From: Aporrectodea caliginosa
Taxonomy: Eukaryota > Annelida > Clitellata > Crassiclitellata > Lumbricidae
Reading direction: 5' to 3'
Length of the DNA stretch: 64,000 bases
NCBI GenBank assembly: GCA_020284085.1
Contig: JACEVL010000462.1
Coordinates: 40,001-104,000 of the forward strand
The first letter of the stretch is position 1, and every line of letters starts with the position of its first letter. Shown here one piece after another: positions 10,216 through 27,057 of this stretch. The position numbers and the translations under genes were made by a program. The notes beneath the pieces were generated by a model. That model saw nothing but the letters and a program-made list of their open reading frames with translations. It was not told the DNA's origin and did not search any database.

Positions 10216-10948
10216 AATAGTATCGCGTTATAATGGCCTATCATCAGATCCTGACGTTTATCATGCGCAGAACTAGTTAATTAATTTCGAAACTGCTGCG
10301 AGTAAAACACGACGTTTGAAAAAGATTAAAGAACGCAGTAGGGTATAAACTTCGCGCAAAAATTTGCTTCAATTAAAGTGAAATCAATAAAAAATAATCT
10401 GAGAACTTTCTGCAGTGTCAATGTGTTTACGCTCAGGACATCAGTCGACAGTCGCCACTGGTGAAAATTTCGCAAAAAAACGTTATGGGTGCCAAATTCC
10501 ATGGTTAGATCCAAAGAGTAAATTTTTGCCGACGCAGACAAAGTTTGCGGAAGAAGAATCCAGGTAGATACAGTGCTGGCCAGAGCATTAGAAACACATA
10601 TATAAAACACTACAAAGTGTGTGAAATTACATTTTCAATGCTATGCGCTCGTAATATTAGGGTTTTTTGAATTGATTATATCTTTTGGTTATAGGTGGAG
10701 GTTAGTTTTAATTGGAAAAAAAAATTTTCCGGGAAATTTTTCTTCTTTTCACTAAATTTAGTACAAGGACAGAACATTAGAAACACACGAGTGAAAGTGT
10801 AAAAATTTCATGAAATAATATTATCATTGCTCTGCGCTAGTGATATCTATGTTTTTTGAGTAGATTATGTTCTTTGGTTATGTAGGTGAAGGTCAGTTGT
10901 CACTGAAATAACTGTTATTCAGGGAAAGTTTGACTTTTTCTATCAAAA

Positions 10949-11311
10949 ATGGGTAAAATTAAAGATTTAACACCGCGGAAGGTTTCTGCTGTTAAAACTT
11001 TGATTAAGGAGCAGTGCTACAGTCAGAGGGAGATTGCTAAGAAATGTGACATTTCTGCAGCTTCTGTTAACAGAGTTAAAAGAGAATTAGACCTTGGTCA
11101 AGATTTCTGTGAAGAAAGAACCAAGAACAGGAAGCGTAGCGGCATGAAATCAAGGTTGTGTACTCGGACCAGACGAATTCTGATCAGACTCTGTAAATCC
11201 AATCGTAGAGCAACAAGTTCCGAGCTCTCTCGTCAGGTATCAGAGTATGGCGTAAAGGTTTCACCCAGAACTGTGAGACGTGAGTTGTGTAATGCTGGAA
11301 TGCTGGATTAA
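10949..11311 (+). pseudogene. Tc1 transposase N-terminal half (left arm)
   Basis: The frame starts MGKIKDLTPRKVSAVKTL and contains a paired-like helix-turn-helix (YSQREIAKKCDISAASVNRV), then a basic region. It ends early at CNAGMLD because an 8-bp tandem duplication (AATGCTGG) shifts the frame; the right arm lacks that duplication. The frame would otherwise continue through ARRPVKKAKLTPAMMKKRL into the unique centre (FSDENKI), which holds only the first catalytic Asp of the DDE triad. Confidence 0.9.
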
Positions 11312-11425
11312 CTGCGCGGCGTCCTGTTAAGAAAGCCAAACTCACACCGGCCATGATGAAGAAGAGGTTGCTATGGGCAAAACAGTACAAAAATTGGACT
11401 GCCAATGACTGGACGAAGGTGTGCT

Positions 11426-11902
11426 TCAGTGATGAGAACAAAATTGATATCCTTCGGCAGTCCAATTTTTGTACTGTTTTGCCCATAGCAACCTCTTCTT
11501 CATCATGGCCGGTGTGAGTTTGGCTTTCTTAACAGGACGCCGCGCAGTTAATCCAGCATTACACAACTCACGTCTCACAGTTCTGGGTGAAACCTTTACG
11601 CCATACTCTGATACCTGACGAGAGAGCTCGGAACTTGTTGCTCTACGATTGGATTTACAGAGTCTGATCAGAATTCGTCTGGTCCGAGTACAAAACCTTG
11701 ATTTCATGCCGCTACGCTTCCTGTTCTTGGTTCTTTCTTCACAGAAATCTTGACCAAGGTCTAATTCTCTTTTAACTCTGTTAACAGAAGCTGCAGAAAT
11801 GTCACATTTCTTAGCAATCTCTCTCTGACTGTAGCACTGCTCCATAATCAAAGTTTTAACAGCAGAAACCTTCCGCGGTGTTAAATCTTTAATTTTACCC
11901 AT
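11426..11902 (-). pseudogene. Tc1 transposase N-terminal half (right arm, inverted)
   Basis: A 158-residue frame with the same MGKIKDLTPRKVS start, helix-turn-helix and basic region as the left arm, reading on through KLTPAMMKKRLLWAKQYKNW until it crosses the palindrome centre and ends. It lacks the second Asp and the Glu of the DDE catalytic triad, so only a DNA-binding fragment could be made. Confidence 0.9.
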
Positions 11903-12281
11903 TTTTGATAGAAAAAGTCAAACTTTCCGTGAATAACAGTTATTTCAGTGACAACTGACCTTCACCTACATAACCAAAGAACATAATCTACTCAAAAACA
12001 TAGATATCACTAGCGCAGAGCATTGATAATATTATTTCATGAAATTTTTACACTTTCACTCGTGTGTTTCTAATGTTCTGTCCTTGTACTAAATTTAGTG
12101 AAAAGAAGAAAAATTTCCCGGAAAATTTTTTTTTCCAATTAAAACTAACCTCCACCTATAACCAAAAGATATAATCAATTCAAAAAACCCTAATATTACG
12201 AGCGCATAGCATTGAAAATGTAATTTCACACACTTTGTAGTGTTTTATATATGTGTTTCTAATGCTCTGGCCAGCACTGTA

Positions 12282-13022
12282 TGAGGTTTAGGCGATCAAG
12301 TTGTTAACAGTAAGACAGTTCCAGTCTACTGAGACAGCAAAAGCACGATTTTCAAACTTCCTCTTGGTGCGAAGAACGGTTGTGTCCTCGCGATGCCGGT
12401 CTGAGTCCTCTAGGATTTGAAGCAGAACATGGCACAACCATGGATGCCAAATATGAGGAGGGAGGTTTCGCAAACGATATGACACATGACAGCGATTTTG
12501 AAAGCTATACGCACGCGAATGGGAATCCAGTATACATGGACGTCTGCAGGATTTTTTTTATTAGGGGCTAAGTTTGAATTTTTGCAACGGGACTAACAAG
12601 GGTGCCGAAAGCAACCTATGACGTCACCGTCAGCGCTTGCTCCCGCGATTGGGGGGGGGTCTGGCGCGGATCCTAACAGACGCCAGCCATTTTGGAAGCA
12701 TTAATTTTGACATGATATGGATCCTGGTTTTAGCTATATGAACGTTTATTTCAAACACTAAACTATTAAAAGTTTCAATTTTTTACATATTTTTAATTTT
12801 TCAGGTTATCTTGAGAAGTTTGGATAAAAAAAATAAAACTGTGGAAAAATCATAGAAGTTCATTGTTAAAAACTAAGATAATAAGTACAAATTTTAAATA
12901 TGTGCAAAATCGAGGGAAGCAAATGCCTCTCCCCCCCCCTTCGGACGCCCATGCCATTGTAGGTGTTGAAGACATGGCGTAATGTGATCTCTAGGGCCAA
13001 GACCTCACGTGCGTAACAGGTG
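12282..13022. other. Unassigned sequence with a possible hAT-type right end
   Basis: Near 12957 the sequence ends CCCATGCCATTG, whose complement starts CAATGGCATGGGCGTCCG like a hAT terminus. An imperfect partner (CATGGACGTCTGCAGG) occurs near 12536. No 8-bp duplication could be matched. Nothing else is recognised. Confidence 0.35.
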
Positions 13023-13179
13023 CAGTGGCGGCGCCAGGATTTCAGGTTTGGGGGCTAAAGCTTAAAAAACTTCCCTTTTGTCTCCTCCTCGCTGTGATTT
13101 GCAGTGATTTCCCACTTTTGGGGGCCTGAGCCGCAGTTAAGGGGGCTAAGCACCCCCTAGCCTCCTGGCGCCGCCACTG
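13023..13179. mobile_element. hAT-type MITE, 157 bp
   Basis: The terminal inverted repeats are CAGTGGCGGCGCCAGGA (13023) and its complement ending GCCGCCACTG (13179), effectively perfect over 17 bp. The flanking 8-mers AACAGGTG (13015-13022) and AACAGATG (13180-13187) match at 7 of 8 positions. There is no coding capacity. Confidence 0.9.
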
Positions 13180-14382
13180 AACAGATGTTAGAGGTTGTAG
13201 TGTCGATGTGGGAAGGCCAGATAGGATAGAGTTACAGCAGTCGATGCGAGAGATGACAATGAATTCATTAAGCGCCATCATATATGACCACGCATCAATC
13301 GACAGAGCAGTTGTGCATCAAGGTCACTCCTTTAGATCAAGCCGTGTAGCATTATCTGCAGTTCTGCACAGATGAATATACGTAGGCCTAGCCTATGTAC
13401 GCGAGCACTTGTATAACGCCGTATAGTACCTCACAAGGCGCTCCAGCACGGTCACCTAGGAATGTCGTAGTCCTGGTGAATCCGCCCTTCTAAAGCAATG
13501 ATAAACTTATCGGCCGTGTATCCAGAGTGTGAGAAGCGGCTCGGACACTGCGTCATGTGGGTGGACCTGGTGTCCAATCCGTGCAGTCTGAGTCTAAGGT
13601 CATCAGGAAGACCCAACAATAACTTTTATTTAAAGTTTGCTAGCGCCAACCATATAGTACTTAGTCCTAGCATAATTGAAAAGCCTTTTCAAATACTGTA
13701 AACCGTCATTCTACCATGCTATGTCATTTTCTCCAAAGTAGATATCACAGCATCAAACAGTACAAAAACTAAATCAATGCCGTGCTGCAATAAGCAAGTC
13801 AGCATCAGAAATTATTAACCAAACTTTCAAACAATAAAATAGCAAAAAATTAATACAAGGTACTGAAATTAATCAATATGCTATGAAAAGAAACTTCGAG
13901 GTGAGATATGTGATTACTGATTACTATAATCATTGTTTCCTTCAAAACACTGCAACACGTGACTTCTTAGAAATGAAAATAGAAAGTAAGCTTAATTTGT
14001 TATTTTTTTATGCTTTTGTAGTCTTGACAAAAAATACCATAGGTCGACAAATATTTCATCTGGTGGAGTATAGCTATGTCCAGAACGTTGCTACCTAAAT
14101 TCCTGTTGCATTTAAAAATTAAAACAATTCACTGAATATCCCACATCCAATCAGGTCCTCCTCAACGGATTAAACTTTGCTGAAAGAGATGCTTTCACCA
14201 GTCACAACCTTTTTAACACCAGTAGGCCTATGATTAATAGAGCCATGCAGGCATAAATCTTCTGAGGTAATGATTGTACCATTTAATGAGGCAGATCTGA
14301 TATTTTAGGTTGCTAATCGCCTATCTGAATCAGATAGCATCACTCCAGCATCCCATCTTAGGTAAATGGTTTGTCTTTCCTG

Positions 14383-15527
14383 CTATAAAGTTTGCTGCAT
14401 ACTTTGAATTTGTATGGTTTTTCTCTTGTGTGCTTTCATGTGATTTCCAAGACTGCCAGAGTGTGTAAATAATTTCATACATAAGTGGCACATGTATGGT
14501 TTTTCTATTCTGTGTGCATTCATGTGTTTTGCTAGAAAGCTATACCGTGCAAATAATTTCATACATAAGTGGCACATGTATTGTTTTTCTCCAGTATGGG
14601 TTCTCGTGTGACTTTTCAGAATATTACTTGAGACAAATGATTTCGGACATAGCTGGCATTTGTATGGTTTTTCTCCAGTATGGGTTCTCAGGTGATGATT
14701 CAGAGTTTTACATTCGGCAAATGATTTCTGACAGAACTGGCATTTGTATGGTTTTTCTCCAGTATGGATTCTCATATATGACATTTCAGAGTTTGACTTG
14801 TTGCAAATGATTTCGGACATAGCTGGCATTTGTATGGTTTTTCTCCAGTATGGGTTCTCATGTGACAATTCAGAGTAGTACCTAAGGCATATGATTTCAG
14901 ACATAGCTGGCATTTGTATGGTTTTTCTCCAGTATGGGTTTTCATGTGACGATTCAGGTTACCACCTTCGGAAAATGATGTCTGACATAACTGACATTTG
15001 TATGGTGTTTCTCCAGTGTGGGTTCTCATGTGACAATTCAGATTACTACTTTTGGCAAACACTTTCAGACACAGCTGGCATTTGTAAGGTTTTTCTCCAG
15101 TATGGGTTCTCATGTGAATCTTCACAGTACTACTTTCAGCAAATGATTTCTGACATAACTGGCATTTATATGGTTTTTCTCCAGTATGGGTTCTCGTGTG
15201 AATCTTCACATTACTGCCTTGGGAAAATGCTTTCCGACATAACTGGCATTTATATGGTTTTTCTCCAGTATGGGTTCTCATGTGACAATGCAGAGTATTA
15301 CGTACGGCGAATGATTTCAGACATAGCTGGCATTTGTATGGTTTTTCTCCAGTAAGGGTTATGATGTAATTATTCTTCAGAGTAATACCTTCAACAAATG
15401 ATTTCTGAAAGAGCTGGCTTATGTAGGGTTTTTCTCCTCTATTATGGCCTTTCTTAGAACAACGACCCAGAAATGATTTCTGGCCGAAATTACATGCTTT
15501 GTGGTTTACTCCTCTATGTTTTTCCAT
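14383..15527 (-). pseudogene. C2H2 zinc-finger gene, copy B, frameshifted
   Basis: A first frame (15527 to 14772, 251 residues) has one degenerate and seven canonical fingers ending in SFATSQTLKCHI. A stop follows because two extra bases (CATATATG instead of CATATG or CATGTG, near 14775) shift the frame inside the His-linker. The array resumes in another frame ([12 protein letters not shown] to 14383) with four more fingers, the last two of the MCHLCMKLF type also seen at the end of copy A. Intact, it would hold about 12 fingers. As it stands it makes a truncated seven- or eight-finger protein, or is a pseudogene. A sequencing error is possible. Confidence 0.8.
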
Positions 15528-15770
15528 GTGGAACTTTATAACACTGTTCTCTGCAAATCACTTAGGCATAACTGACACTTGAATGTTTTTCTCGGTATGG
15601 GTTTTGATGAGTCTTGTCACATTAGAACTATGTGTAAATGAGTTCTCACATAAATTGCATTTGTATGGTTTCTCCAGTAGGCCTATGGGGTCGTGTCTGC
15701 CTTTGTACTTCAATACTCTGTAAATGACTTCAAGGCTTCTCTCTCTATGTCTTCTCATCTGTCTCTTCAC
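15528..15770 (-). pseudogene. Degenerate upstream zinc fingers of copy B
   Basis: It contains one recognisable finger (EKPYKCNLCENSFTHSSNV) followed by TRLIKTHT and then a broken finger with an in-frame stop before the main array. It corresponds to the decayed stretch upstream of copy A. Confidence 0.6.
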
Positions 15771-16279
15771 AGAACTATATTGTGTAGACTAATTAATTAC
15801 TGCTTTCCGGTGATGACACTTATTCCGTTACGGGACTCTAAAATAACAAATAATATTATCATCATCAGCCGGAGCGGTCCGGAACGGCGTTCCGGGACCT
15901 TTTTTCAGCTATTAAAAAATAAATTAGTTAATTTAAATTTTTTATATTAAATTATTTAAAATTATTGAGATACTTTAATTTAATTTAAGTGCTTTCAGTG
16001 TTTATTGTTATTGATAATTTATTATATGAAACAGAAATATTAGCAAAAAATATGGCCCTGTAACTGTTCTGAATGTGTTGAGTTCCGGAACCTTTTTTTC
16101 TAGAAAAAAGCAGTTATTATGTCATGTAACATTTGAAGTGAATTCTTCAAATACGAGTTCTGCTAGAGTTCCGACTGACGACGAATAGTTAACGGTACCG
16201 GTAGGCTAAAATATTGAGGTCAATCGTAACGATAACACCATTTTTCGAAGGTAGGTCTACATTTAGGCCTAAATCTTAC

Positions 16280-16390
16280 CTTCTATAATGGAGCTAAAAT
16301 TAATGACGTCATCGTTAATTGTTCTTTATCCACAAACACGGACTTTTCATTGTAGGTAAGAGGTGTCAAATTCAGTCTCAAACCATCGTG
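16280..16390 (-). promoter_or_regulatory. Probable 5' non-coding exon/promoter of zinc-finger copy B
   Basis: On the - strand a donor (AGAAG|GTAAGA) ends at 16280. A perfect CRE palindrome TGACGTCA lies at 16304-16311, about 25 bp from the donor, and ACAAACACGGAC and TCAGTCTCAAACCA are shared with copy A. Confidence 0.5.
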
Positions 16391-16670
16391 GCCTTAACAT
16401 CTGACGTTTACCACAGTATGACTTTAACATGCGCAAAATTAGTTATTTAATTTCGAAACTGTAGTGAGTAATTAACCAATATAGACTAAGTGCGGTCATC
16501 CTAGTTTATCAGAATGATATATGTGGGTTAAATTGCATATAAAGGATACGAGCTTTGAAGAAGATGAGAATGCAGAGGATAACTTAATTCGCGAAAAATA
16601 TTTGCTTGAATTATTAGTCGGCTTATTATTATAGGCTATTCGATTATTGGCAAACAAAAGACGTAGGCCT

Positions 16671-17552
16671 CAGTGTTGTTCAGTCATTGAAATACAGGTA
16701 ATTGAATTACAAGTTCTGTAATTGTAATTGTAATTGAATTACATTTTAAGTCCAGTAATTGTAATTGTATTTCAATTACAATTTTGCATGTAATTTGTAA
16801 TTGAATGAAGTGTCAATTACAAATTACTTTCATAAAGTCAACATAAGATGCCAGCCTGCCGGTTTGACCCGGGCCACCCGTTTAATTGAATAAACTGCTC
16901 TGCATTATGTTTGCATGGCAACATAATTGTCAACATTATTCTTTCCTTACACCCCTCGCACAATCTTACAGCACACTTGGATAGACCTCAAGGGCAAGGG
17001 CTGGCCTTCATTATCCATGCAGTCATGCACTCATTCTTAGCGAGCTTACTGTGGCTGCCTACAGAAAACAGCTTCCATCTTCAGCTCCAGTTTAGGTCTC
17101 TTTAGCACTGCTGGACGAATTGACCCACTCACCCAGGCGCAATCAACTGAGTTCTCTAACAGACTATCATTTTGAACACTTCTACTAAAAATCAAATAAG
17201 CTCTAACTTGTTTTAATGGATTATAACTGCATATCGTATTTTGGATACCTGACAAACTTATAATACAATTGAATGTATTATATTATTACAATTTACAGGC
17301 CATTGGTCCATCGGATGTTTTAGTTTAAAAATAGAGTAGGCTAAATTAAAAATTATCGAAAAAATTCTAAATCATTTGCCAATTTTAAAGGAATAATTGA
17401 AAAGTAATTGGTAATTGAATTACAATCAAAATGTAATTGTAATTCAATTACTTTCACAATCAAGTAATTGTAATTGTAATTCAATTACATTTACAGGCAT
17501 GTAATTGCAATTATAATTGAATTACATTTAGAATGTAATTGATACAACACTG
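16671..17552. mobile_element. hAT-type element, 882 bp, with subterminal AATTGTAATT arrays
   Basis: The ends are CAGTGTTGT (16671) and ACAACACTG (17552). A perfect 8-bp duplication GTAGGCCT sits at 16663-16670 and 17553-17560. Dense copies of TAATTGTAATTGAATTAC in both orientations fill 16695-16840 and 17395-17540 and are probable transposase-binding arrays. The 500-bp centre has no transposase that I can recognise, so it is non-autonomous. Confidence 0.93.
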
Positions 17553-17560
17553 GTAGGCCT

Positions 17561-18178
17561 ACAGCTGACACACCGAAAATGATTACAGCTAGTTCAGAAG
17601 AATAATAGCCTAAAGCTACAGATCAAAATATTAAAAAAAACTAATGTTAACAGGAAGATTCAAAAGATGGAATTTAATGTTAACTGGTAGACCTACATTT
17701 TGAAAAAGACTCAGATTATTCGTACCAATATCCGGTAAAGGACACGAGGAATATAATTTGTATTGTCTTTAAAGGGTAGTAGGCCGACAAGGCCCTACAT
17801 AATCATGAGGTTGGGGTCGCATTATACATTGGCGTATGTTAGTAGGTTGGAAAACTCCGACAGAACGTGTTAACTGTTCCTTAGTAACTAAACGTTCCAT
17901 GCATGAAGATCACACTCCACCGTCTGACTCTAAGTGTACCTTGGTAGTCCAACTAGTCTCTTCTAGTTCTTTATGGAATGGGAATCGAGAAGCAGCACTT
18001 AGCCTGACCTTCCAGATGGCATTGGTAAAACGACTACCAGTAGTAGCACAGTTGGGCGCCTTGCATGGCTGCCATACAGTTCAATTCGACTCCTGTAATA
18101 ACTTGTGATCAACCGTCATATTATGACTTTTAATCATACTGCATTCGTGTCAGTTTGAATCAATAAATGAAAATTATT
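17561..18178. other. Downstream flank of the HSDL2-like gene
   Basis: No SCP2-domain exon or other coding signal is recognised on the - strand here. The + strand frame at 17836-18108 has no known features. An AT-rich (ATT)n run starts near 18176. Confidence 0.5.
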
Positions 18179-18184
18179 TTTATT
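18179..18184 (-). terminator. Polyadenylation signal of the HSDL2-like gene
   Basis: AATAAA on the - strand, about 40 nt after the stop codon at 18225-18227. Its closeness supports this being the true end of the gene. It lies in a TTATT-rich run, so a chance match is possible. Confidence 0.6.
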
Positions 18185-18224
18185 ATTATTATTAAAATGC
18201 AACTGGCAGCCAGACAACAGACGT

Positions 18225-24027
<5,803 letters not shown>

Positions 24028-24035
24028 CGATCTAC

Positions 24036-24357
24036 CAGACCCGCCGAGAGGGGGGGCAGAAGGGGCAAAAACCCATGGGTGCGGCGACTTCTAGGGGCCC
24101 GGGCTGGGCACAGCAATCAACTTATGAAAAATATTATAATCAGTTATACAAAGTTTATGATTTATGCCTTTTAAAATATAATATTACGGACACTTAACTA
24201 CAATAGTTGCATATATAAATATAATTTTGCAGGGTTGTACCCGCACTATTATTATTTCAGTTTGTTTAAAAAAAAATTCTGATAAAGTCTAAGGATAGTT
24301 AGGGGCCCGTGACTGCTCTGCCTAGCTAGGGGCCCGGAATTTCTGTCGGCGGCCCTG
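24036..24357. mobile_element. hAT-type MITE, 322 bp
   Basis: The ends CAGACCCGCCGAGAG (24036) and CTGTCGGCGGCCCTG (24357) form an imperfect TIR. A perfect 8-bp target duplication CGATCTAC sits at 24028-24035 and 24358-24365. Subterminal GGGGCCCGG motifs are repeated. No ORF. Confidence 0.93.
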
Positions 24358-24401
24358 CGATCTACATGTACCTTCCGAACTCTGCAATTCTCCGTTCCTT
24401 T

Positions 24402-24792
24402 CAGGGCTGTTAAAGGCTTGGTTTTTTGGTTTTTGTTTTTTTTTGTTTAAAAAAAAAAAAATCTGCAAATTTTGGTTTTTTGGTTTTTTACAAATTTCAA
24501 AATTATAAATGCCAAAATGTCGTCTCTTCAAGTCTCTTGGCAATTGTTGTATGGTCTTTGTTAACTTCGTTTTATGACATTCTACAGTAACTGTTCTACT
24601 GTTCTAGTTAATTTCATTTAGCCTATATGCATCTGATTAATTTGAACGGTATTAAGCCATATTTATGAGTTTATGATCCGAAATAGGAAAATCTCTAAAA
24701 CAAAAAACCAAAAAACCGAAAAACCAAATAAAACCAAAAAACCAAAAAACCAACTTTTCGTTTTGAAAAAAGTTTGTTTTTTTGCACCTCTG
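24402..24792. mobile_element. hAT-type MITE, 391 bp, with GGTTTTTTGG subterminal arrays
   Basis: The ends are CAGGGCTGTTAAA (24402) and TTTTTGCACCTCTG (24792). A perfect 8-bp duplication GTTCCTTT sits at 24394-24401 and 24793-24800. Inverted T-rich GGTTTTTTGGTTTTT and CCAAAAAACC arrays flank the centre. It lies only 28 bp past the target duplication of the preceding MITE. Confidence 0.92.
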
Positions 24793-25690
24793 GTTCCTTT
24801 ACACATCCCGTCGCTGACACGCCATCATTTGCCCCAAACTTCTCAACCTGTAATGTAGGATTTCCATTGGCAACTAAAGTAACGCCATTTCAAGATACCC
24901 TCCCTGATCCATCGAATCCGTCGCCTTCCAATGCTCTCATCCTAAAGCAGCCCACGGCTTTTTCTCTATGGTCTTCCAGCCACCGGATTTATTCTGAATA
25001 TTTTTGGACTATTAATATTATTATTATCATAACTATTACGATAACTGGATTTAAGTAAATATAACATAATATGCAGAACATTAGCCGGATATTTTTTTTA
25101 GAGTTAACTCATTGAAAATTATTATTACTGTATTTATATTTAAGTGACCTAACGCTGTTATATTACTTTTAATTAATATTAGAATATTGTGGGATATTTG
25201 CAATAATTATCTTTGATGCTTTAGCCAATAACGTGACGGGCGTGAATGTAGTACTGGAATTGGTTCCGCTAAGTTAACGTCCGGTGCGTGAACTACGTTA
25301 TCTTTAACTACTTGCTGCGAACGTTAAGTAAGTAAGAACGGTAAAAGCCGCTATGGTCTCCCGTAATTTGTAAAGAAACAGAACAAGAGGTCTTTGCAAG
25401 CAACGAGGTTATAGAAGTTGCAAAGATACACAGGATTTATTTGACAATTGTGGACATAATAAGTGCTTGGCGTCAATTTCTGGACGACGGAGAAACTTAT
25501 TCTTCATCGAGTGTAAGGACTGTGACGCCTTCGTCTTTTCTATTAATCGGAATGGGTCTAAGGAAAGGATTTGTCACGGGTGATATTAGAGGTTAGGTCA
25601 AGCCGCAAATGTCCATAGGACCTGGGGTGCAAGAAGACACGTTATTATGCCATGCCTGTTTAGCACTCTTGTATAGAATATAGATATTTT

Positions 25691-26180
25691 GGTAAACCCG
25701 TAGTTTAGGTTGCTAAATTATTTTAAATCGTAAAACTAAATTGGAAGCTGGATTGAGGGAAAAATTGTTTCGCTAACTCGAAGTGGGATTGATGAAACCA
25801 TTTCTGTCTTTAAATAGAAGTTGGATTGATCTAAATAATTTTTATCGTAAATAGAAGCTGGATTGATGAAACTAAGTTTCTGATACAATAGAAGCTGGAA
25901 TGATGAAAATATTTGTTTCCGTAAGTCGAAGCTGGACCCATGGGAAAAGCTCTTTGCCTAAATAAAAGTTCCATTGATGAAAAATATTTTTCTGGTTAAA
26001 TAGAAGTTGGGTCATTTTTTTCATTAAATGGAAGCTGGATTGATTAAAAATAATTCTTTATGAAATGGAAGCGGGATTGATGATAGTTACGATGGACATC
26101 GGTAGAGTGCTTACTTACCAACGTCACGTACGGCATTGAAGACATTCAAATAATTTAGCAACCTAAACTACGGGATTACC
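25691..26180. mobile_element. Merlin-like MITE with internal tandem repeats
   Basis: 33-bp inverted repeats (25691-25723 and 26148-26180, 32/33 identical) begin GGTAAACCCGTAGTTTAGG. An exact 8-bp target duplication GATATTTT sits at 25683-25690 and 26181-26188. The GG tip with 8-9 bp duplications fits the Merlin superfamily. The core (about 25740-26085) is around 10 diverged copies of a 35- to 40-bp unit containing GAAGCTGGATTGATGAAA. No transposase. Confidence 0.85.
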
Positions 26181-26653
26181 GATATTTTGAGTAATGTTTT
26201 CATTTTATTCTGTTTCAGGGTTGATCTTGAAGTTAGCAAGTCAAAACTGTTAATAAAGAAGTATTGCTAAAAAGTAATGCAACCTTTGGTTTATGAAAAA
26301 GTGGATTCGGTAGTTAAGCATGAGTGAACGAATGAGAGAATGAACTTCATGCAATGAATCCGTGAAGGTGACACTTCGTAAGTTTAAGAAGATCCTAGTT
26401 AACTGTGCAATAACATTACTTTTAGCCATCCATATAATCTCATACAGTGGTCATTCTGGTGTTGCCATTGGCAACTGCAGTCAATCTGTGCCACAAACGA
26501 CACGATCTACCGGGTTCTTTTTCATTTATATAATGTCACTGTAAAAAATATGATGCATCTAACAATAGTGCCTGGCAGTTGGTTTTTAAGGATTTGCTTT
26601 CAGGCCACTATACTTGGCGACTCTATTACAGAAAGCTCAAATCTGTATCATCA

Positions 26654-26896
26654 TCAGGATCCATGGGCCGAAAGCCCGTAGGTGTCCAATGCAAATTTCG
26701 TCATCTGTTTCCATAATCCTCTGTCTTGCGCCAATACACTCAAACTGTGTAGGTCTTGTTTGCACCAATCCCTGATGTCATCAGTCCATTCCCTGTTAGG
26801 TCTTCCTCTTCGTCCACTTCCATCCATCATACCCATCATGACAGTTTTTATTTTTCTATTATTGTCCATTCTGCATATATGTCCAAACAGACCCAA
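26654..26896 (-). pseudogene. Non-LTR retrotransposon C-terminus fragment
   Basis: An 80-residue frame with LFGHICRMDNNRKIKTVMMG, then GRRGRPNREWTDDIRDWC and LWKQMTKFALDTYG. This is the conserved tail that follows reverse transcriptase in many animal LINEs. The RT itself is absent, so it is a 5'-truncated copy that lies upstream of MRPL28 in the opposite orientation. Its LINE clade is not the same as the L2-like copies here. Confidence 0.8.
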
Positions 26897-27057
26897 TTTT
26901 GTCCAAACAGACCCAAATCTGTGTACTTTGGATTAAAAAGCTAGTGGTTCAATGAATATTAACGTATAACACATTAAGTTGTAAGAGTGGTTACTGTGTA
27001 AATGCTCACAATGTTTTTGTTAAATTCTGATTGCAGCCGTTGTAGGAAGTTGGTAAA

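Larger units (their letters stand above)
10571..12279. mobile_element. Palindromic (foldback) Tc1-like element
   Basis: A 1709-bp element flanked by TA (10569-10570, 12280-12281). Both ends start CAGTGCTGGCCAGAGCATTA. The left arm (10571-11403) and right arm (11456-12279) are almost identical in inverted orientation over the full 0.82-0.83 kb; only 52 bp (11404-11455) is unique. Each arm carries the 5' half of one Tc1-type transposase gene. The element therefore looks like two left halves joined head to head, with the right half lost. Confidence 0.95.
13266..16390. repeat. Segmental duplication, copy B (zinc-finger locus)
   Basis: Paralogue of 6298-10215 in the same orientation, with the same order of landmarks and no SINE at the site occupied in A. 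It is diverged by many small indels, so the duplication is not very recent. Confidence 0.88.

Noticed and set aside
12380..12571. 63-residue acidic frame
   Set aside because: No family features; both strands are open over this stretch.
26100..26145. - strand ATG plus GTAAGT donor (MSSMPYVTL) as the HSDL2 first exon
   Set aside because: Phase 0 does not fit the phase required by exon 2, and it overlaps the Merlin-like element.
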